Shown: positions 24,103 through 33,198, counted from the stretch's first letter. The stretch: 44,463 nt of DNA from Alphaproteobacteria bacterium (GCA_017444525.1 JAFSWL010000008.1:1-44463), one strand, 5' to 3'. The notes: generated by a model from the letters alone, not told the origin. A program made the numbers and translations.

Positions 24103-26376
24103 ATGGCAACAAAAAATAGAAGTATATGGGATAGAATTAGGCAAACTGCAACATCTTTGTGGAATAACGGTAAAGAAAAAATTGCTGCGGCAGTTACAGC
24201 TCCGCGCGCCAAAATTAGTTCTTTACTGAGAAAATATGTTCCAGCCCTGATGATTTTTTCAGGCAGTTTGACCGCAGGTGCCGCTCCGGCACAAAATACC
24301 AAAGATAATATAAAAGCACCAAATAATAAGGAAATTAAACTTAAAGACAAATCCATAAGACCGGATAATAACGGTATTTATTATTTTAAGAATATGCGTA
24401 TTGACCCCAATAATCTGTTGCCGGAAATGCTGAATATGCAATTTATGACCAATAATAAATTCGACGCGGTTTATGCTCCGCGCGGTAGAGTTGCTACAAT
24501 AGAAAACGCAACCGGATTCGGACCTTATCTGACTCGTATCAATGATTTAAGAAAGTTTCTTACCAAATATCGTGATAAATATAAAGAACAGTACGATGTT
24601 ATGATGGAAAAGGGTATTAATACCAATGCGTTCAGAAATTCATGGAATAAGTGCAATCATTCTCAAATGATTGAAGATTTGGGACGTGAAAAGTGGAATC
24701 ACGAATTTCAACCGCTGCTTGACAAATTATCTAAAAAACTCGGCTTTGATCCTATAACTTATGAAGAACGTGCAAGTAGGAAAAACTTTGGCTTTGTGGC
24801 GGCGGTAATGACCTGTAGCGATCAAAGTTCGAAAGTTTATGAAATTTTAGTAAAATCAAGTTTGCGCGCTCGCAAAAAATTCGGCAAAAACACTACTCTG
24901 GATAATATAGCCGATGAAAGCTATTTACTGCGTAATGAAATGTACGGTTTGAATAAACGTTATTTTGGCGATAAAAATACTGCAGGAGAAATGGAAGCCA
25001 ACAAATTGATGCGTGAAATAGTAAACCAAAATTCAAATACAAACTTTATATCGAAAGCCAAAATTCAGGAAGTTGAACAGATTCAGTTGCAAATTGATAA
25101 TAAACTTGTTCATAGTACTGATGCTATTCAACCGGCTATTCCGGATTCAACATATTGGGAAGTGCGCGATATGTACGAAAAAATGGAGGATGGAAAATCT
25201 CAGGTTAAAGCAGAATTTGAAAATAATCCATATTTAAATATGACAATATTGGATTTGCAATCTCGACATGGTGTTTTAGAAAAAGAACTCGATGTTTGCA
25301 GAAAACAACTGAAGGAAATATCTACCGGAAAATACACAATTATGGGACATACTCATACAATTGATTACAATAATTTCCCGGCGACACATGTTTCATACCT
25401 TTATGAATCAGGACTTAATCCGGCACAGGTTGCTTTGGACGGTAAGGCTATCGGATTGCCGCAGTTTAATTTTGATGACACTGCGAAAACTTTGGTTTAT
25501 TGTTTGTCAGACGAATTTCCAAAGTTGTTGCAGGTCATGGAAAAGTACGGCATAAGATCAAGTCAGTTTGCAGCAGTATGGAAAGAATGCTCTTTCGGTC
25601 CTGAGAAAGCAAAATTTGAAGCTCGTCAGTTTGATTTTATGTGGGATAAATTCTACAAATCCAAGTTTAAAGAACTGGAAACAGATTATGGAATGCCTGA
25701 GATTACCAAAAAGACGATAACGGATATCGATAAAAAATACTGGGTTTACATTGCTTCGGTAATTTCCATATATCACCAACGTCCGAGAAGTGTTACCACA
25801 TTCTTTAAAAAGGCGCGTGAACGCCTTGTTGCGGAAACTCATAATCAAAACCCGGATCCGAACTCTATCGGTTTGGTAATGCAAGATATTCGTGATGAAA
25901 CCTGGGCTATGACTTGTATTAACAAAGCAAAAAATATATGGAAAGTCAAAAACCGCGCGATGCATCGTCGTTTTAAGGGTGGAAACGGTGTTATCGGTGA
26001 AAAAACGTTGCTTGAAAATGCCTTGCGCTGTTTTCGCGAATATCCACGGGTGTTTGCTCATATGCAAGAGCTGGAAAATACTATGCATCAAATTGAACTG
26101 GCTATGCAATATCACAAAACGGATAAAGTGCTGCTTGCCGATAAATCTGCGGTAAAAAAAGCTCCAAAGGCTCCGGGGTCGCGTAAATTAGCAAAGGCAA
26201 CCCAAAAGAATGTTAAAATTAAAAAAATAACCAATTTAAAAGAATTATTTAAAGCACGTGAGCGCGCTCAGCGCAATTTGGCCAGAGCTAGGGATAACGG
26301 GGGCACACAAACGTCTCAGCGTAAATATCAGGGTAATCCGCAGAAAAATAATACGCAAAGCTCACGCCGTGCTTAA
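24103..26376 (+). CDS. Exported protein with two copies of a lysozyme/muramidase-like domain (putative)
   Basis: The 757-residue protein begins with ~45 basic, amphipathic residues before a hydrophobic export signal (YVPALMIFSGSLTAGAAPAQ, ~45-64). Two related regions follow. The second (~430-600) has YESGLNPAQ (Glu435), IGLPQFNF, SSQFAAVWKECS, EARQFDFMWDKFY and ASVISIYHQR. That order resembles phage-type and VgrG-associated lysozyme-like domains, where ESG gives the acid residue, a G-x-x-QF strand follows, then FxxAW, AQ-x-x-F and AVQHG. The first (~130-290) has the same layout (TGFGPYLTRI, NAFRNSWNKC, FGFVAAVMTC) but lacks the QF and an obvious ESG, so it may be inactive. The C-terminal ~75 residues are very basic. 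Fold and activity are my inference from motif order. Confidence 0.55.
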   Translation: MATKNRSIWDRIRQTATSLWNNGKEKIAAAVTAPRAKISSLLRKYVPALMIFSGSLTAGAAPAQNTKDNIKAPNNKEIKLKDKSIRPDNNGIYYFKNMRIDPNNLLPEMLNMQFMTNNKFDAVYAPRGRVATIENATGFGPYLTRINDLRKFLTKYRDKYKEQYDVMMEKGINTNAFRNSWNKCNHSQMIEDLGREKWNHEFQPLLDKLSKKLGFDPITYEERASRKNFGFVAAVMTCSDQSSKVYEILVKSSLRARKKFGKNTTLDNIADESYLLRNEMYGLNKRYFGDKNTAGEMEANKLMREIVNQNSNTNFISKAKIQEVEQIQLQIDNKLVHSTDAIQPAIPDSTYWEVRDMYEKMEDGKSQVKAEFENNPYLNMTILDLQSRHGVLEKELDVCRKQLKEISTGKYTIMGHTHTIDYNNFPATHVSYLYESGLNPAQVALDGKAIGLPQFNFDDTAKTLVYCLSDEFPKLLQVMEKYGIRSSQFAAVWKECSFGPEKAKFEARQFDFMWDKFYKSKFKELETDYGMPEITKKTITDIDKKYWVYIASVISIYHQRPRSVTTFFKKARERLVAETHNQNPDPNSIGLVMQDIRDETWAMTCINKAKNIWKVKNRAMHRRFKGGNGVIGEKTLLENALRCFREYPRVFAHMQELENTMHQIELAMQYHKTDKVLLADKSAVKKAPKAPGSRKLAKATQKNVKIKKITNLKELFKARERAQRNLARARDNGGTQTSQRKYQGNPQKNNTQSSRRA

Positions 26377-26411
26377 ATTTTTGTAAAATTTCACCAAATT
26401 ATTATTATATT

Positions 26412-27269
26412 ATGGAAATAAATTTTAGAACTCAGGAATGGAAAGATGCCAAAGTAATCTTTGACTTTTTTCGCAAGGAAACAAATTGCTTTGATAGCAA
26501 CGGTAGGTTATGTGTGCAGCCGAAATATGTGGTTGCTATCGATAATGATCCGGTATCGGCATATTATGCCGCTGTTATTATGAAACAGGCAAAGTCGCAA
26601 TTCGGTGTTTATCCCCAGCTCTTATGTGTCGGAGGTAACGGTATGTTGTCCAAGTATCTGAATCGCTATGCAGACGGCATAATTTTGAGCAATGGTATGA
26701 AACTGCGTATGGTGGCACTTCATTTTGGCAATTTTCCGGTTTGTGTGCTGGATAGGGGAAACACCACGGAAGTCAATATCAAGGAGATAATTGACTTCTT
26801 GGTAGTGTACAATAATTACGATGCACCGCTTATTTTCTGTGTTACTCAGCGATTAAGTAAACGTTTGGAGCGGATCGTTGCTTATTCTACCCGACGATTT
26901 CCCAGTACTCATCCTTTGAATGCATATTATTACGTTCCGGGAGAGGATATCCGTGATGTTTGTCGGCTTTACAACGGTATGGCACTGGCCGGCGGTTTAC
27001 CTTTGTTGTCGGAAGCGGCAGCTTTGTATGACAGAGTGGGAACCAGCCGTTATGTTAATCATTATACGGCTGAATATGATGGTACAATTCCAAAGTACGT
27101 CATGCAAGCCGGTATGCGTCTGATGGAAAAGTATCCGCTGAAAGTTTCGCAAAACATTATTACTGCGCCGTGGCAATATGCTTGCATTTATTTAAGCTTG
27201 TTGAAGAATCGCAAAGCAATTGCCGAGGATTTGGATGACAAAATAATTGAATGGATGCAGACTTTCTGA
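26412..27269 (+). CDS. YdcF/DUF218-like protein
   Basis: A 285-residue soluble protein with no signal peptide. The order VAIDNDPVSAYYAAVIMKQA, then PQLLCVGGNG, then VLDRGNTTEVNIKEIIDFL, then LIFCVTQRLSKRLERI resembles the Rossmann-like DUF218 fold of YdcF, SanA and ElyC: a starting strand with counting of items, a GG loop, the S/G-N-T-x-E-N motif (here GNTTEVN) and the following VT-x-x-x-H/R strand. The C-terminal third is extra. The family has envelope-related members (ElyC, SanA), and the gene lies 35 bp after the putative muramidase with no terminator between, so both may act on the cell envelope. Assignment is moderate. Confidence 0.5.
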   Translation: MEINFRTQEWKDAKVIFDFFRKETNCFDSNGRLCVQPKYVVAIDNDPVSAYYAAVIMKQAKSQFGVYPQLLCVGGNGMLSKYLNRYADGIILSNGMKLRMVALHFGNFPVCVLDRGNTTEVNIKEIIDFLVVYNNYDAPLIFCVTQRLSKRLERIVAYSTRRFPSTHPLNAYYYVPGEDIRDVCRLYNGMALAGGLPLLSEAAALYDRVGTSRYVNHYTAEYDGTIPKYVMQAGMRLMEKYPLKVSQNIITAPWQYACIYLSLLKNRKAIAEDLDDKIIEWMQTF

Positions 27270-27272
27270 TGT

Positions 27273-27312
27273 AAAAAGTCCCTTGTCAGAGAAATTTGAC
27301 AAGGGACTTTTT
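27273..27312. terminator. Strong bidirectional terminator, 16-bp perfect stem
   Basis: AAAAAGTCCCTTGTCA (27273-27288) pairs perfectly with TGACAAGGGACTTTTT (27297-27312). It ends the plus-strand transcript of the 26412 gene three bases after its stop. It could also block read-through from the macB-like operon, which stops at 27371. Confidence 0.93.
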
Positions 27313-27370
27313 TAAATAAAACAGTTTTTACCAAGATGGCAGGGCTGTTTTATTACATCAGAAACCGTTA

Positions 27371-28600
27371 TCATTCGTATCTTAGAGCGGTAATCGGGTT
27401 TAAAAGTGAGGCCTTATATGCCGGAAAAAAGCCGAAAATCAATCCAACAATACCGGAAAAACTGAATGGCAGCAACACATAAAACGTGGATAGCACTGCC
27501 GTAATAGAAGTGATTTTCGGCAATACAAATACGCCGATAATACCGAACACTACCCCGATTAAACCGCCGATAAGAGATAATATCAACGCTTCCATTAAAA
27601 ATTGCAATCTGATATCCCAACTTTTAGCTCCGATAGCCATACGTATACCGATTTCCCGAGTACGCTCTGTAACCGACACCAACATAATGTTCATAATACC
27701 GATACCGCCGACAATCAGCGATATAGAAGCAATAAAGCCCAAGAAAATCGTCATAGTTTGCGATGAACTTTGCATCATTTCCATAAATTGCGTAAAGTTC
27801 ATAATCGTAAAGTCATCTTCTTTGTTGAGGCCTAAGTTGTGGCGTTGCCGTAAAAGTGCGCGGATTTCCTCTTGTGAGGTATAAGTATCTTCGGCATGTT
27901 CTGCTTGTAGCATCAGCTGATTAACCATATCCGGAAATTGGGAACCAGAAACTTTTTTCTGTGCAGTTGAAAGCGGCATATAAACCATATCGTCCTGATC
28001 TTGCCCCGGACCGCTTTGTCCGCGTGCCGTCAAAGTACCGATAACCACAAACGGAATTCCTTTAACTCGGATTGTCTTACCTAAAGGATCAATATCTCCG
28101 AACAGCTCGGTAGCTACTGTTTGCCCCAAAATCACCACTTTATTGGCAGTACGAATATCATTTTCACTGAAAAAACGACCGTAGGCTAATTCCCATTCCT
28201 TGATATCAAAATAGCGATTATCGGTGCCGACAATACTAGTAGACCAGTTGGTGTTACCATAAATCAGTTGTCCGCTGTCATTAATGACAGGAACTGCCAG
28301 ACGAATTGCCGCTACTTTTTCTTGGATGGCATCTGCATCACCATTTTTTAAGGTCGGTTGCGAACCGCGTCCCATTCTGGCACCACCAGAAGTAGATGCT
28401 CCCGAACGAATCATAATCAGATTGGTACCCATACTGCGCATTTCATTTTCAATTGATTTTTGGGTGCCATTACCAATAGAGAGTAAAATAATCACCGCCG
28501 CCACACCGATGATGATACCCAAACTAGTCAATACCGAGCGCATTTTATTGGCTTCAATTGCTCTGACGGCGATTTTAAGAATAGTTTTAATTTCAATCAT
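27371..28600 (-). CDS. macB: MacB-type ABC transporter permease
   Basis: A 409-residue FtsX/MacB permease starting at ATG 28600 ([20 protein letters not shown]), preceded by AAGGAAA. The frame is open further upstream, but that part overlaps the ATPase gene and is not conserved. The first membrane helix (SLGIIIGVAAVIILLSIGNG) is followed by a ~230-residue periplasmic domain (MacB_PCD) and three C-terminal helices, including IVGGIGIMNIMLVSVTERTR with the family's EIGIRMAIGA coupling motif. In E. coli MacB the ATPase is fused; here it is a separate gene whose stop overlaps this start by eight bases. With the MacA-like adaptor it should form a tripartite exporter; the outer-membrane TolC partner is not in the window. 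Confidence 0.9.
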   Translation of the reverse strand: MIEIKTILKIAVRAIEANKMRSVLTSLGIIIGVAAVIILLSIGNGTQKSIENEMRSMGTNLIMIRSGASTSGGARMGRGSQPTLKNGDADAIQEKVAAIRLAVPVINDSGQLIYGNTNWSTSIVGTDNRYFDIKEWELAYGRFFSENDIRTANKVVILGQTVATELFGDIDPLGKTIRVKGIPFVVIGTLTARGQSGPGQDQDDMVYMPLSTAQKKVSGSQFPDMVNQLMLQAEHAEDTYTSQEEIRALLRQRHNLGLNKEDDFTIMNFTQFMEMMQSSSQTMTIFLGFIASISLIVGGIGIMNIMLVSVTERTREIGIRMAIGAKSWDIRLQFLMEALILSLIGGLIGVVFGIIGVFVLPKITSITAVLSTFYVLLPFSFSGIVGLIFGFFPAYKASLLNPITALRYE

Positions 28601-29300
28601 TGCATTTCCTTTTATTATTGATGGTGTCAGAGTGAATTTCACCGTCGACAATTTTAATGATGCGTTTGGCATAAAGCGCAATATCTTCCTCATGTGTCAC
28701 CAAAATGATGGTGCGTCCCAAATCGGCATTAAGTTTAGAAAATAATTGCATGATTTCAACACTCATTTTAGTATCTAGATTACCGGTCGGCTCATCAGCA
28801 AAAATAATCGGTGCATCGTTGACCACGGCTCTGGCAATTGCCACACGTTGTTGCTGTCCTCCTGAAAGTTGGTTCGGCTGATGATACATTCGCTCACCCA
28901 AACCGACGCTGATAAGTGCCTCTTTAGCCTTTTGCAGTCTTTCGGTATCATCGATTCCGGCATATACCATAGGTAGTTCTACATTTTCAATTGCTGAGGT
29001 GCGCGAAAGCAAATTAAAGCCCTGAAACACAAATCCGATTTTACGATTGCGAATAGTTGCCAGCTCATCGGAGCTTAATTTTTCGACATTTTCTCCGTCT
29101 AGCATATAGTTGCCTGAAGTAGGGGTATCCAAGCAACCGAGAATATTCATCAGTGTTGACTTACCTGAGCCGGATGGCCCCATAATTGCCACAAATTCGC
29201 CGGCATTGATTTGCAAATCAATGCCTTTTAATATTTCCAAGTCAAAGCCGTCGAGCGGATAGCTTTTATGAATGTTTTTAAGTTGAATCAACGGTGTCAT
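28593..29300 (-). CDS. MacB/LolD-type ABC transporter ATPase
   Basis: A 235-residue nucleotide-binding subunit. Walker A is GPSGSGKST, the Q-loop sits in [10 protein letters not shown], the ABC signature is [14 protein letters not shown], Walker B is [12 protein letters not shown] and the switch His is in LVTHEED. The sequence belongs to the MacB/LolD/FtsE group. Its ATG shares one base with the macA stop (TGATG), and its own stop overlaps the permease start. The three genes are therefore translationally coupled and probably made in fixed ratio. It energises the permease at 27371. Confidence 0.93.
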   Translation of the reverse strand: MTPLIQLKNIHKSYPLDGFDLEILKGIDLQINAGEFVAIMGPSGSGKSTLMNILGCLDTPTSGNYMLDGENVEKLSSDELATIRNRKIGFVFQGFNLLSRTSAIENVELPMVYAGIDDTERLQKAKEALISVGLGERMYHQPNQLSGGQQQRVAIARAVVNDAPIIFADEPTGNLDTKMSVEIMQLFSKLNADLGRTIILVTHEEDIALYAKRIIKIVDGEIHSDTINNKRKCND

Positions 29301-30487
29301 CAGCGCGGCATCCTCATTCTCATGGCGCGTTGATTTTTTACATCGCCGCCGTGTTTGGCAATAATAACAATATCGCCGTCTTTTATCTCATCGGTAATAA
29401 TCTGAGTGTTAGCATCGTCGCTTACGCCGATTTTAATACTGATACGTTGCGGTTTGCCATCACGGATAACCCACACACCGCGATCTTGATAACGTTTGGC
29501 ATTAGCACCTTCATCCATATAAAAACGCAAGGCCTGATTCGGAACCAACAGTGCATCTTTCACATCGGCGGTAATAATTTCGACATTGGCTGTCATCCCC
29601 GGCTTGAGCTTCATATTACTGTTATCAATCTCAATAACTACGGTGTATGATACAACATTTGAAGTAGTAACCGCTTCATTGCGCACCTGCACTACTTTAC
29701 CAAAAAAGTATTCATCGGCATAACTGTCTACACTGAAACGTACATCTTGACCTTCTTTGACTTTGGCTATGTCAGCTTCAACCACAGAAGCCTCTATTTG
29801 CATTTTGGTCAAATCTTCAGCCACCGAAAACAATTCCGGCGTTGAAAAGCTGGCAGCCACGGTTTGTCCGACTTCTACAGCTTTTGATATTACAATTCCG
29901 TTCACCGGTGATTTTATTTCGGTGTATGAAAGTTCGGTTTTGGCTGCATTTAATGAAGCTTCAGCTTGTTTTACCTGAGCTTTTTCCAGAGACAACTGCG
30001 CTACGGCATTATCATAATCACGTTCGGCAGCTTCCAATTCTTTTTCAGTTGAATATTTGGAAGCGTTAAGCTTGGAAATTCTATCCAGTACTTTTTTGAA
30101 GTATTTTATATTATTTTCTTCTACCTCTACCTGAGCTTTGGCTATTTCCAATGCCGCTTCGCGCTGTGCAACGTTGGCTTTGGCATTATCTTGATCTATC
30201 AATGCCAAAAGTTGTCCTTCTTTTACTTCTGAATTGTAATCCACATAAATTTCGGCAATTCTCCCTGAAGCTTGCGTGCCGATAGAAACGGTTGAAAGCG
30301 GATTAATCGTGCCGGAAGCCGTAATACTTTCGGTAATGGCTCCGACTGTCAGCGGTTGAGTTTTGAACTCTTCGTGAGTTTTGTTACCGCGCATGATTTT
30401 CTGTCCGCACCAGATGGCTAAAGCAACCAGAATGATGTAAGCTATATGCTTTAATGTTATTTTTTTTTGATTAGATTGTGTATCCAT
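29300..30487 (-). CDS. macA: MacA-like periplasmic adaptor (membrane fusion protein)
   Basis: A 395-residue RND/ABC-type membrane fusion protein. An N-terminal membrane anchor (IAYIILVALAIWCGQ) is followed by a half lipoyl motif (SIGTQASGRIAEIYVDYNSE), a long helical hairpin (~95-190, rich in Lys/Glu/Ala), the second lipoyl half (SYTEIKSPVNGIVISKAVEV), the beta-barrel domain and a membrane-proximal domain ending near NQALRFYM and the C-terminus. The start at 30487 is preceded by GGAGAGG. It is the first gene of the three-gene export operon. Possible substrates are macrolides, lipids or peptides; none is indicated. Confidence 0.92.
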   Translation of the reverse strand: MDTQSNQKKITLKHIAYIILVALAIWCGQKIMRGNKTHEEFKTQPLTVGAITESITASGTINPLSTVSIGTQASGRIAEIYVDYNSEVKEGQLLALIDQDNAKANVAQREAALEIAKAQVEVEENNIKYFKKVLDRISKLNASKYSTEKELEAAERDYDNAVAQLSLEKAQVKQAEASLNAAKTELSYTEIKSPVNGIVISKAVEVGQTVAASFSTPELFSVAEDLTKMQIEASVVEADIAKVKEGQDVRFSVDSYADEYFFGKVVQVRNEAVTTSNVVSYTVVIEIDNSNMKLKPGMTANVEIITADVKDALLVPNQALRFYMDEGANAKRYQDRGVWVIRDGKPQRISIKIGVSDDANTQIITDEIKDGDIVIIAKHGGDVKNQRAMRMRMPR

Positions 30488-30667
30488 AGTTTTTACCTCT
30501 CCATAGGTATAAATTATGCGATTTTTAGTAAAAGTCTATAAAAAAATAATAGTAGAAAGCATTAAAAAATATAAAAACGTATGTATATTTTTCGGTATAG
30601 TTATAAAAAAATACTTTATTTTCAAAAAATTATAAGATATATAAAAACTGTGTTTTATAATAAAAGG

Positions 30668-31927
30668 ATGAACCGTTTGCGAAAAAGCAAGTATAAATTT
30701 AAAAGACAAAAAGTGCAATATATTGAGAAAAAACCGTTTTTAGCAGATAAGGAGATTATTTTCAGAAACGGCGGACGGGCAAAAGTATTCAATATCTCCC
30801 ATCGATTGCAAATTTGGTTTTTGTTGCTGATAGCGGCGATTTTTTGCTGGTCGGGATATAATTATTATGCGTATCATCACTCGGAACGCGTAATCAATAA
30901 AAAAGAACGCGAATTGGATAAAACCAGAGACGCGTATATTGATTTAATGTCCGATGTGTCGGCATTACAAAACAATCTTAAGGATGTTGTGGCCGCAGTT
31001 GAAGATGCTGGTGCCGGTTTGAACGAATTGCGGAAATATAAGGAAAAAGCTTCCATCGTGGAGGATAAGATTAAACAGATTACCGATTCCGAAACTTGGA
31101 TAGATGCCGATAAAGTCGAAGATAAGGTTACAAAAAAAGAAGCGCTAATTCAAAAAGATATAGCTGTAAAAGAAAATACTTCATTAAGAGAAAAAATCAG
31201 TAATCTTAGTTCTACATTAGAAAATTTACAGCAGACGGTTAAGGGATTGGAGACTGCTGAAATAGCTATATTGGATAAAATAGAAAAAATGTCCGGTAAA
31301 GAAATCGAGGATATCAAAAAGTCTTTAGGTCAGATAAATCAGTCATTGCGCAAACAAAAACAATATTTTAATCCGTTTGCCAATGTCCCCAAAGATAAAG
31401 ACAGTGAGTATGTTCCTCCTGAAAATATAAAAATAAGTAAAGAATTAAAAGATAAAATGTCGGCAACTTTTAATCGGATAGGACAGTTGGATAAATATAA
31501 GATTGCAATGAGTGCAGTTCCACTCGGCAGACCTGTATATAAGTATCGTATGAGTTCGTCATTCGGTAATCGTTCCGATCCGCTGGAAAAACGGATTGCA
31601 CAGCATAAAGGAGTTGATTTCAGTGCATCCAGAGGCAGTCGTATATCTGCTCCGGCGGCGGGTAAGGTCATGATAGCCGAATATAATCACGGAGGTTATG
31701 GTAATTTGGTGGAAATTAGCCACGGTAACGGCTTTGTTACCAGATATGCCCATTTGCATAAAATGTATGTAAGAAAAGGCGATTATGTTAAATTTAATCA
31801 GGCTATAGGAGAGGTAGGGCGAACCGGTCGTGCTACCGGAAGCCATTTACATTATGAAGTTTTATACAACGGTCGTAACGTGAACCCGTTGACATTTGTA
31901 AATATTCCTAGTATGAATAAATCATAA
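30668..31927 (+). CDS. Membrane-anchored M23 peptidoglycan endopeptidase (LmdC/Csd-like)
   Basis: The protein has a basic cytoplasmic N-terminus (~50 residues), one membrane helix (IWFLLLIAAIFCWSGYNYYA), a periplasmic coiled coil (~residues 80-220) and a C-terminal LytM/M23 domain. The zinc site looks complete: HKGVDFSA (HxxxD) and GSHLHYEV (HxH), with YAHLHKM in between. It should cleave cross-bridges in peptidoglycan. ATG 30668 has AAAAGG directly adjacent, so TTG 30677, eight bases from it, may be the real start; the long upstream frame (from 30581) is AT-rich and unconvincing. A bactofilin gene starts 12 bp downstream. Paired M23-bactofilin genes are known to control cell shape in Helicobacter and Hyphomonas/Caulobacter-type bacteria. 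Confidence 0.88.
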   Translation: MNRLRKSKYKFKRQKVQYIEKKPFLADKEIIFRNGGRAKVFNISHRLQIWFLLLIAAIFCWSGYNYYAYHHSERVINKKERELDKTRDAYIDLMSDVSALQNNLKDVVAAVEDAGAGLNELRKYKEKASIVEDKIKQITDSETWIDADKVEDKVTKKEALIQKDIAVKENTSLREKISNLSSTLENLQQTVKGLETAEIAILDKIEKMSGKEIEDIKKSLGQINQSLRKQKQYFNPFANVPKDKDSEYVPPENIKISKELKDKMSATFNRIGQLDKYKIAMSAVPLGRPVYKYRMSSSFGNRSDPLEKRIAQHKGVDFSASRGSRISAPAAGKVMIAEYNHGGYGNLVEISHGNGFVTRYAHLHKMYVRKGDYVKFNQAIGEVGRTGRATGSHLHYEVLYNGRNVNPLTFVNIPSMNKS

Positions 31928-31938
31928 GGAGTGTTAAA

Positions 31939-32373
31939 ATGCGCAGTTTGAAACGTTTAATTTATTTGAAAATTGCTAGGATGAGCCGCAAATCAAGTAC
32001 GCCGGTGCCGAGCATTATAAGTTATGATACTAAAATTAAAGGTGATATCTGGGGCGGAGATACCATTCATATCGACGGTAAACTTGAAGGCAATATTATG
32101 TGCAATGAAGTTATCATCGGGACTCGCGGCTATATTTTAGGTGATATTAAAGCCAAATCTTTGAGTGTTTACGGCACTATCAACGGTACTATCGATACCG
32201 AGGAGTTGTTTGTGGCAAACAATGCTCGAGTTATCGGTAACGCTTGCTACACCAAAATAGCTTTGGAACCAGGAGCTTATGTTGAGGGAAATTGCATTCC
32301 GCGTGCTAAGGCGGTAAAGCCTGCGGCAGAAACGGAAAACAAAAACGTAACAGAACTAAAAGCCGTAAAATAA
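31939..32373 (+). CDS. bacA: Bactofilin
   Basis: A 144-residue bactofilin (DUF583). The core right-handed beta helix is visible as regular short hydrophobic turns: GDIWGGDTIHIDGKLEGNI, then CNEVIIGTRGYILGDI, KAKSLSVYGTINGTI, and DTEELFVANNARVIGNA. The N-terminal 30 residues are basic with a possible membrane-targeting helix, and the C-terminal tail is Lys/Ala/Glu-rich and disordered. AAGGAG precedes the ATG. Bactofilins polymerise on the inner membrane and localise peptidoglycan enzymes; the M23 gene just upstream is the obvious client. The stop codon overlaps the smpB start by one base. Confidence 0.93.
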   Translation: MRSLKRLIYLKIARMSRKSSTPVPSIISYDTKIKGDIWGGDTIHIDGKLEGNIMCNEVIIGTRGYILGDIKAKSLSVYGTINGTIDTEELFVANNARVIGNACYTKIALEPGAYVEGNCIPRAKAVKPAAETENKNVTELKAVK

Positions 32374-32852
32374 TGGCAAAGAAAGTCAAAATATCAGATT
32401 TTATTTCGACCGGAACAGTGGCAGAAAATCCGCGGGCACGATTTGATTATTTTATCGGCGACACCTATACCGCCGGTTTGGTGTTGACCGGTACCGAGGT
32501 TAAATCTTTGCGGCTCGGACACGCCAATATCCGCGATGCTTACGGAGTTATAGAAGGCAGTGAATTGTATATTTCTAATATGTTCATCTCCGCATATGAA
32601 TACAAAGGCTATTCCAGCCATGCCGAACGCGGTAATCGCAAGCTTCTGCTGCAACATAAAGAAATAGTTAAAATAATCAACTCACTCAATCGCAAAGGGA
32701 CAACGTTAGTGGCTCTGAAACTGTATTTTGATAATAACGGGCGAGCCAAATTGCTTATCGGTTTAGGAACAGGAAAAAAACTTTATGACAAACGTGAAAC
32801 CTCTAAGGAACGCGATTGGGCACGCGAAAAAGCCCGCTTAATGACACATTAA
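32373..32852 (+). CDS. smpB: SsrA-binding protein SmpB
   Basis: A 159-residue SmpB, the partner of tmRNA in rescuing stalled ribosomes. Hallmarks are VLTGTEVKSLRLGHANIRDA, the beta-barrel strands around LYISNMFISAYEYKGYSSHA, LLIGLGTGKKLYDKRET and the basic C-terminal tail KERDWAREKARLMTH, which inserts in the empty mRNA channel. Length is standard. Its ATG overlaps the bactofilin stop (TAATG), so expression is coupled to a cell-shape gene. I found no convincing tmRNA gene in this window. Confidence 0.96.
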   Translation: MAKKVKISDFISTGTVAENPRARFDYFIGDTYTAGLVLTGTEVKSLRLGHANIRDAYGVIEGSELYISNMFISAYEYKGYSSHAERGNRKLLLQHKEIVKIINSLNRKGTTLVALKLYFDNNGRAKLLIGLGTGKKLYDKRETSKERDWAREKARLMTH

Positions 32853-33002
32853 AAATCAAAATTCTGAGAATGTGATTTTATCCAGATTAATGTTTTTGAA
32901 CTGGTTTTAATGTATAATATTAATCACATAAATCAATCAATTTGCTTAGTGCAGTCTACTGATTAAAAAAATAAGGCTTAATTAAAGAAAAATGCTGTTT
33001 AC

Positions 33003-33111
33003 GTCATACTGAGGCAAAGCCGAAGCATCTGTCAACGCTTTAGGGTATTGTTTCGTCCTTAAGACGAAACTGATTATTTGCACGACACTAAAGTCGTCTA
33101 CTCAGAATGAC
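33003..33111. repeat. 109-bp inverted-repeat element with nested hairpins (MITE/REP-like)
   Basis: Terminal repeats GTCATACTGAG (33003-33013) and CTCAGAATGAC (33101-33111) pair with one mismatch. Inside are GGC-AAA-GCC (33013-33021), a perfect 8-bp hairpin GTTTCGTC/GACGAAAC (33050-33070) and ACGAC/GTCGT (33082-33097). The GTCATxCTGAG...CTCAGAATGAC ends resemble short dispersed repeats I recall from several bacterial genomes. It has no coding capacity, so it would be moved by an outside transposase or act as a folded RNA/DNA element. Confidence 0.75.
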
Positions 33112-33165
33112 TGTTAATCAAGCAGCTATGTTTTATTAAAAAACAACACTTTTCTTTTATAGAGC

Positions 33166-33198
33166 GAAAAATAAAAAGCTCTACCCAAAGGCAGAGCC
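33166..33198 (-). terminator. Terminator of the DUF192 gene
   Basis: On the minus strand GCTCTGCC pairs with GGTAGAGC (33179-33198, one G-T pair) around a four-base loop, followed by TTTTTATTTTT. It is 20 bases after the stop at 33218. Confidence 0.85.

Noticed and set aside
28601-28693. Longer N-terminus for the MacB-type permease
   Set aside because: The extra 31 codons lie wholly within the ATPase gene, do not resemble the family, and a good ribosome binding site precedes ATG 28600.
30581-30667. Longer N-terminus for the M23 endopeptidase
   Set aside because: It is very AT-rich, rich in Tyr/Lys/Ile, without a ribosome binding site; it looks like a leader region.
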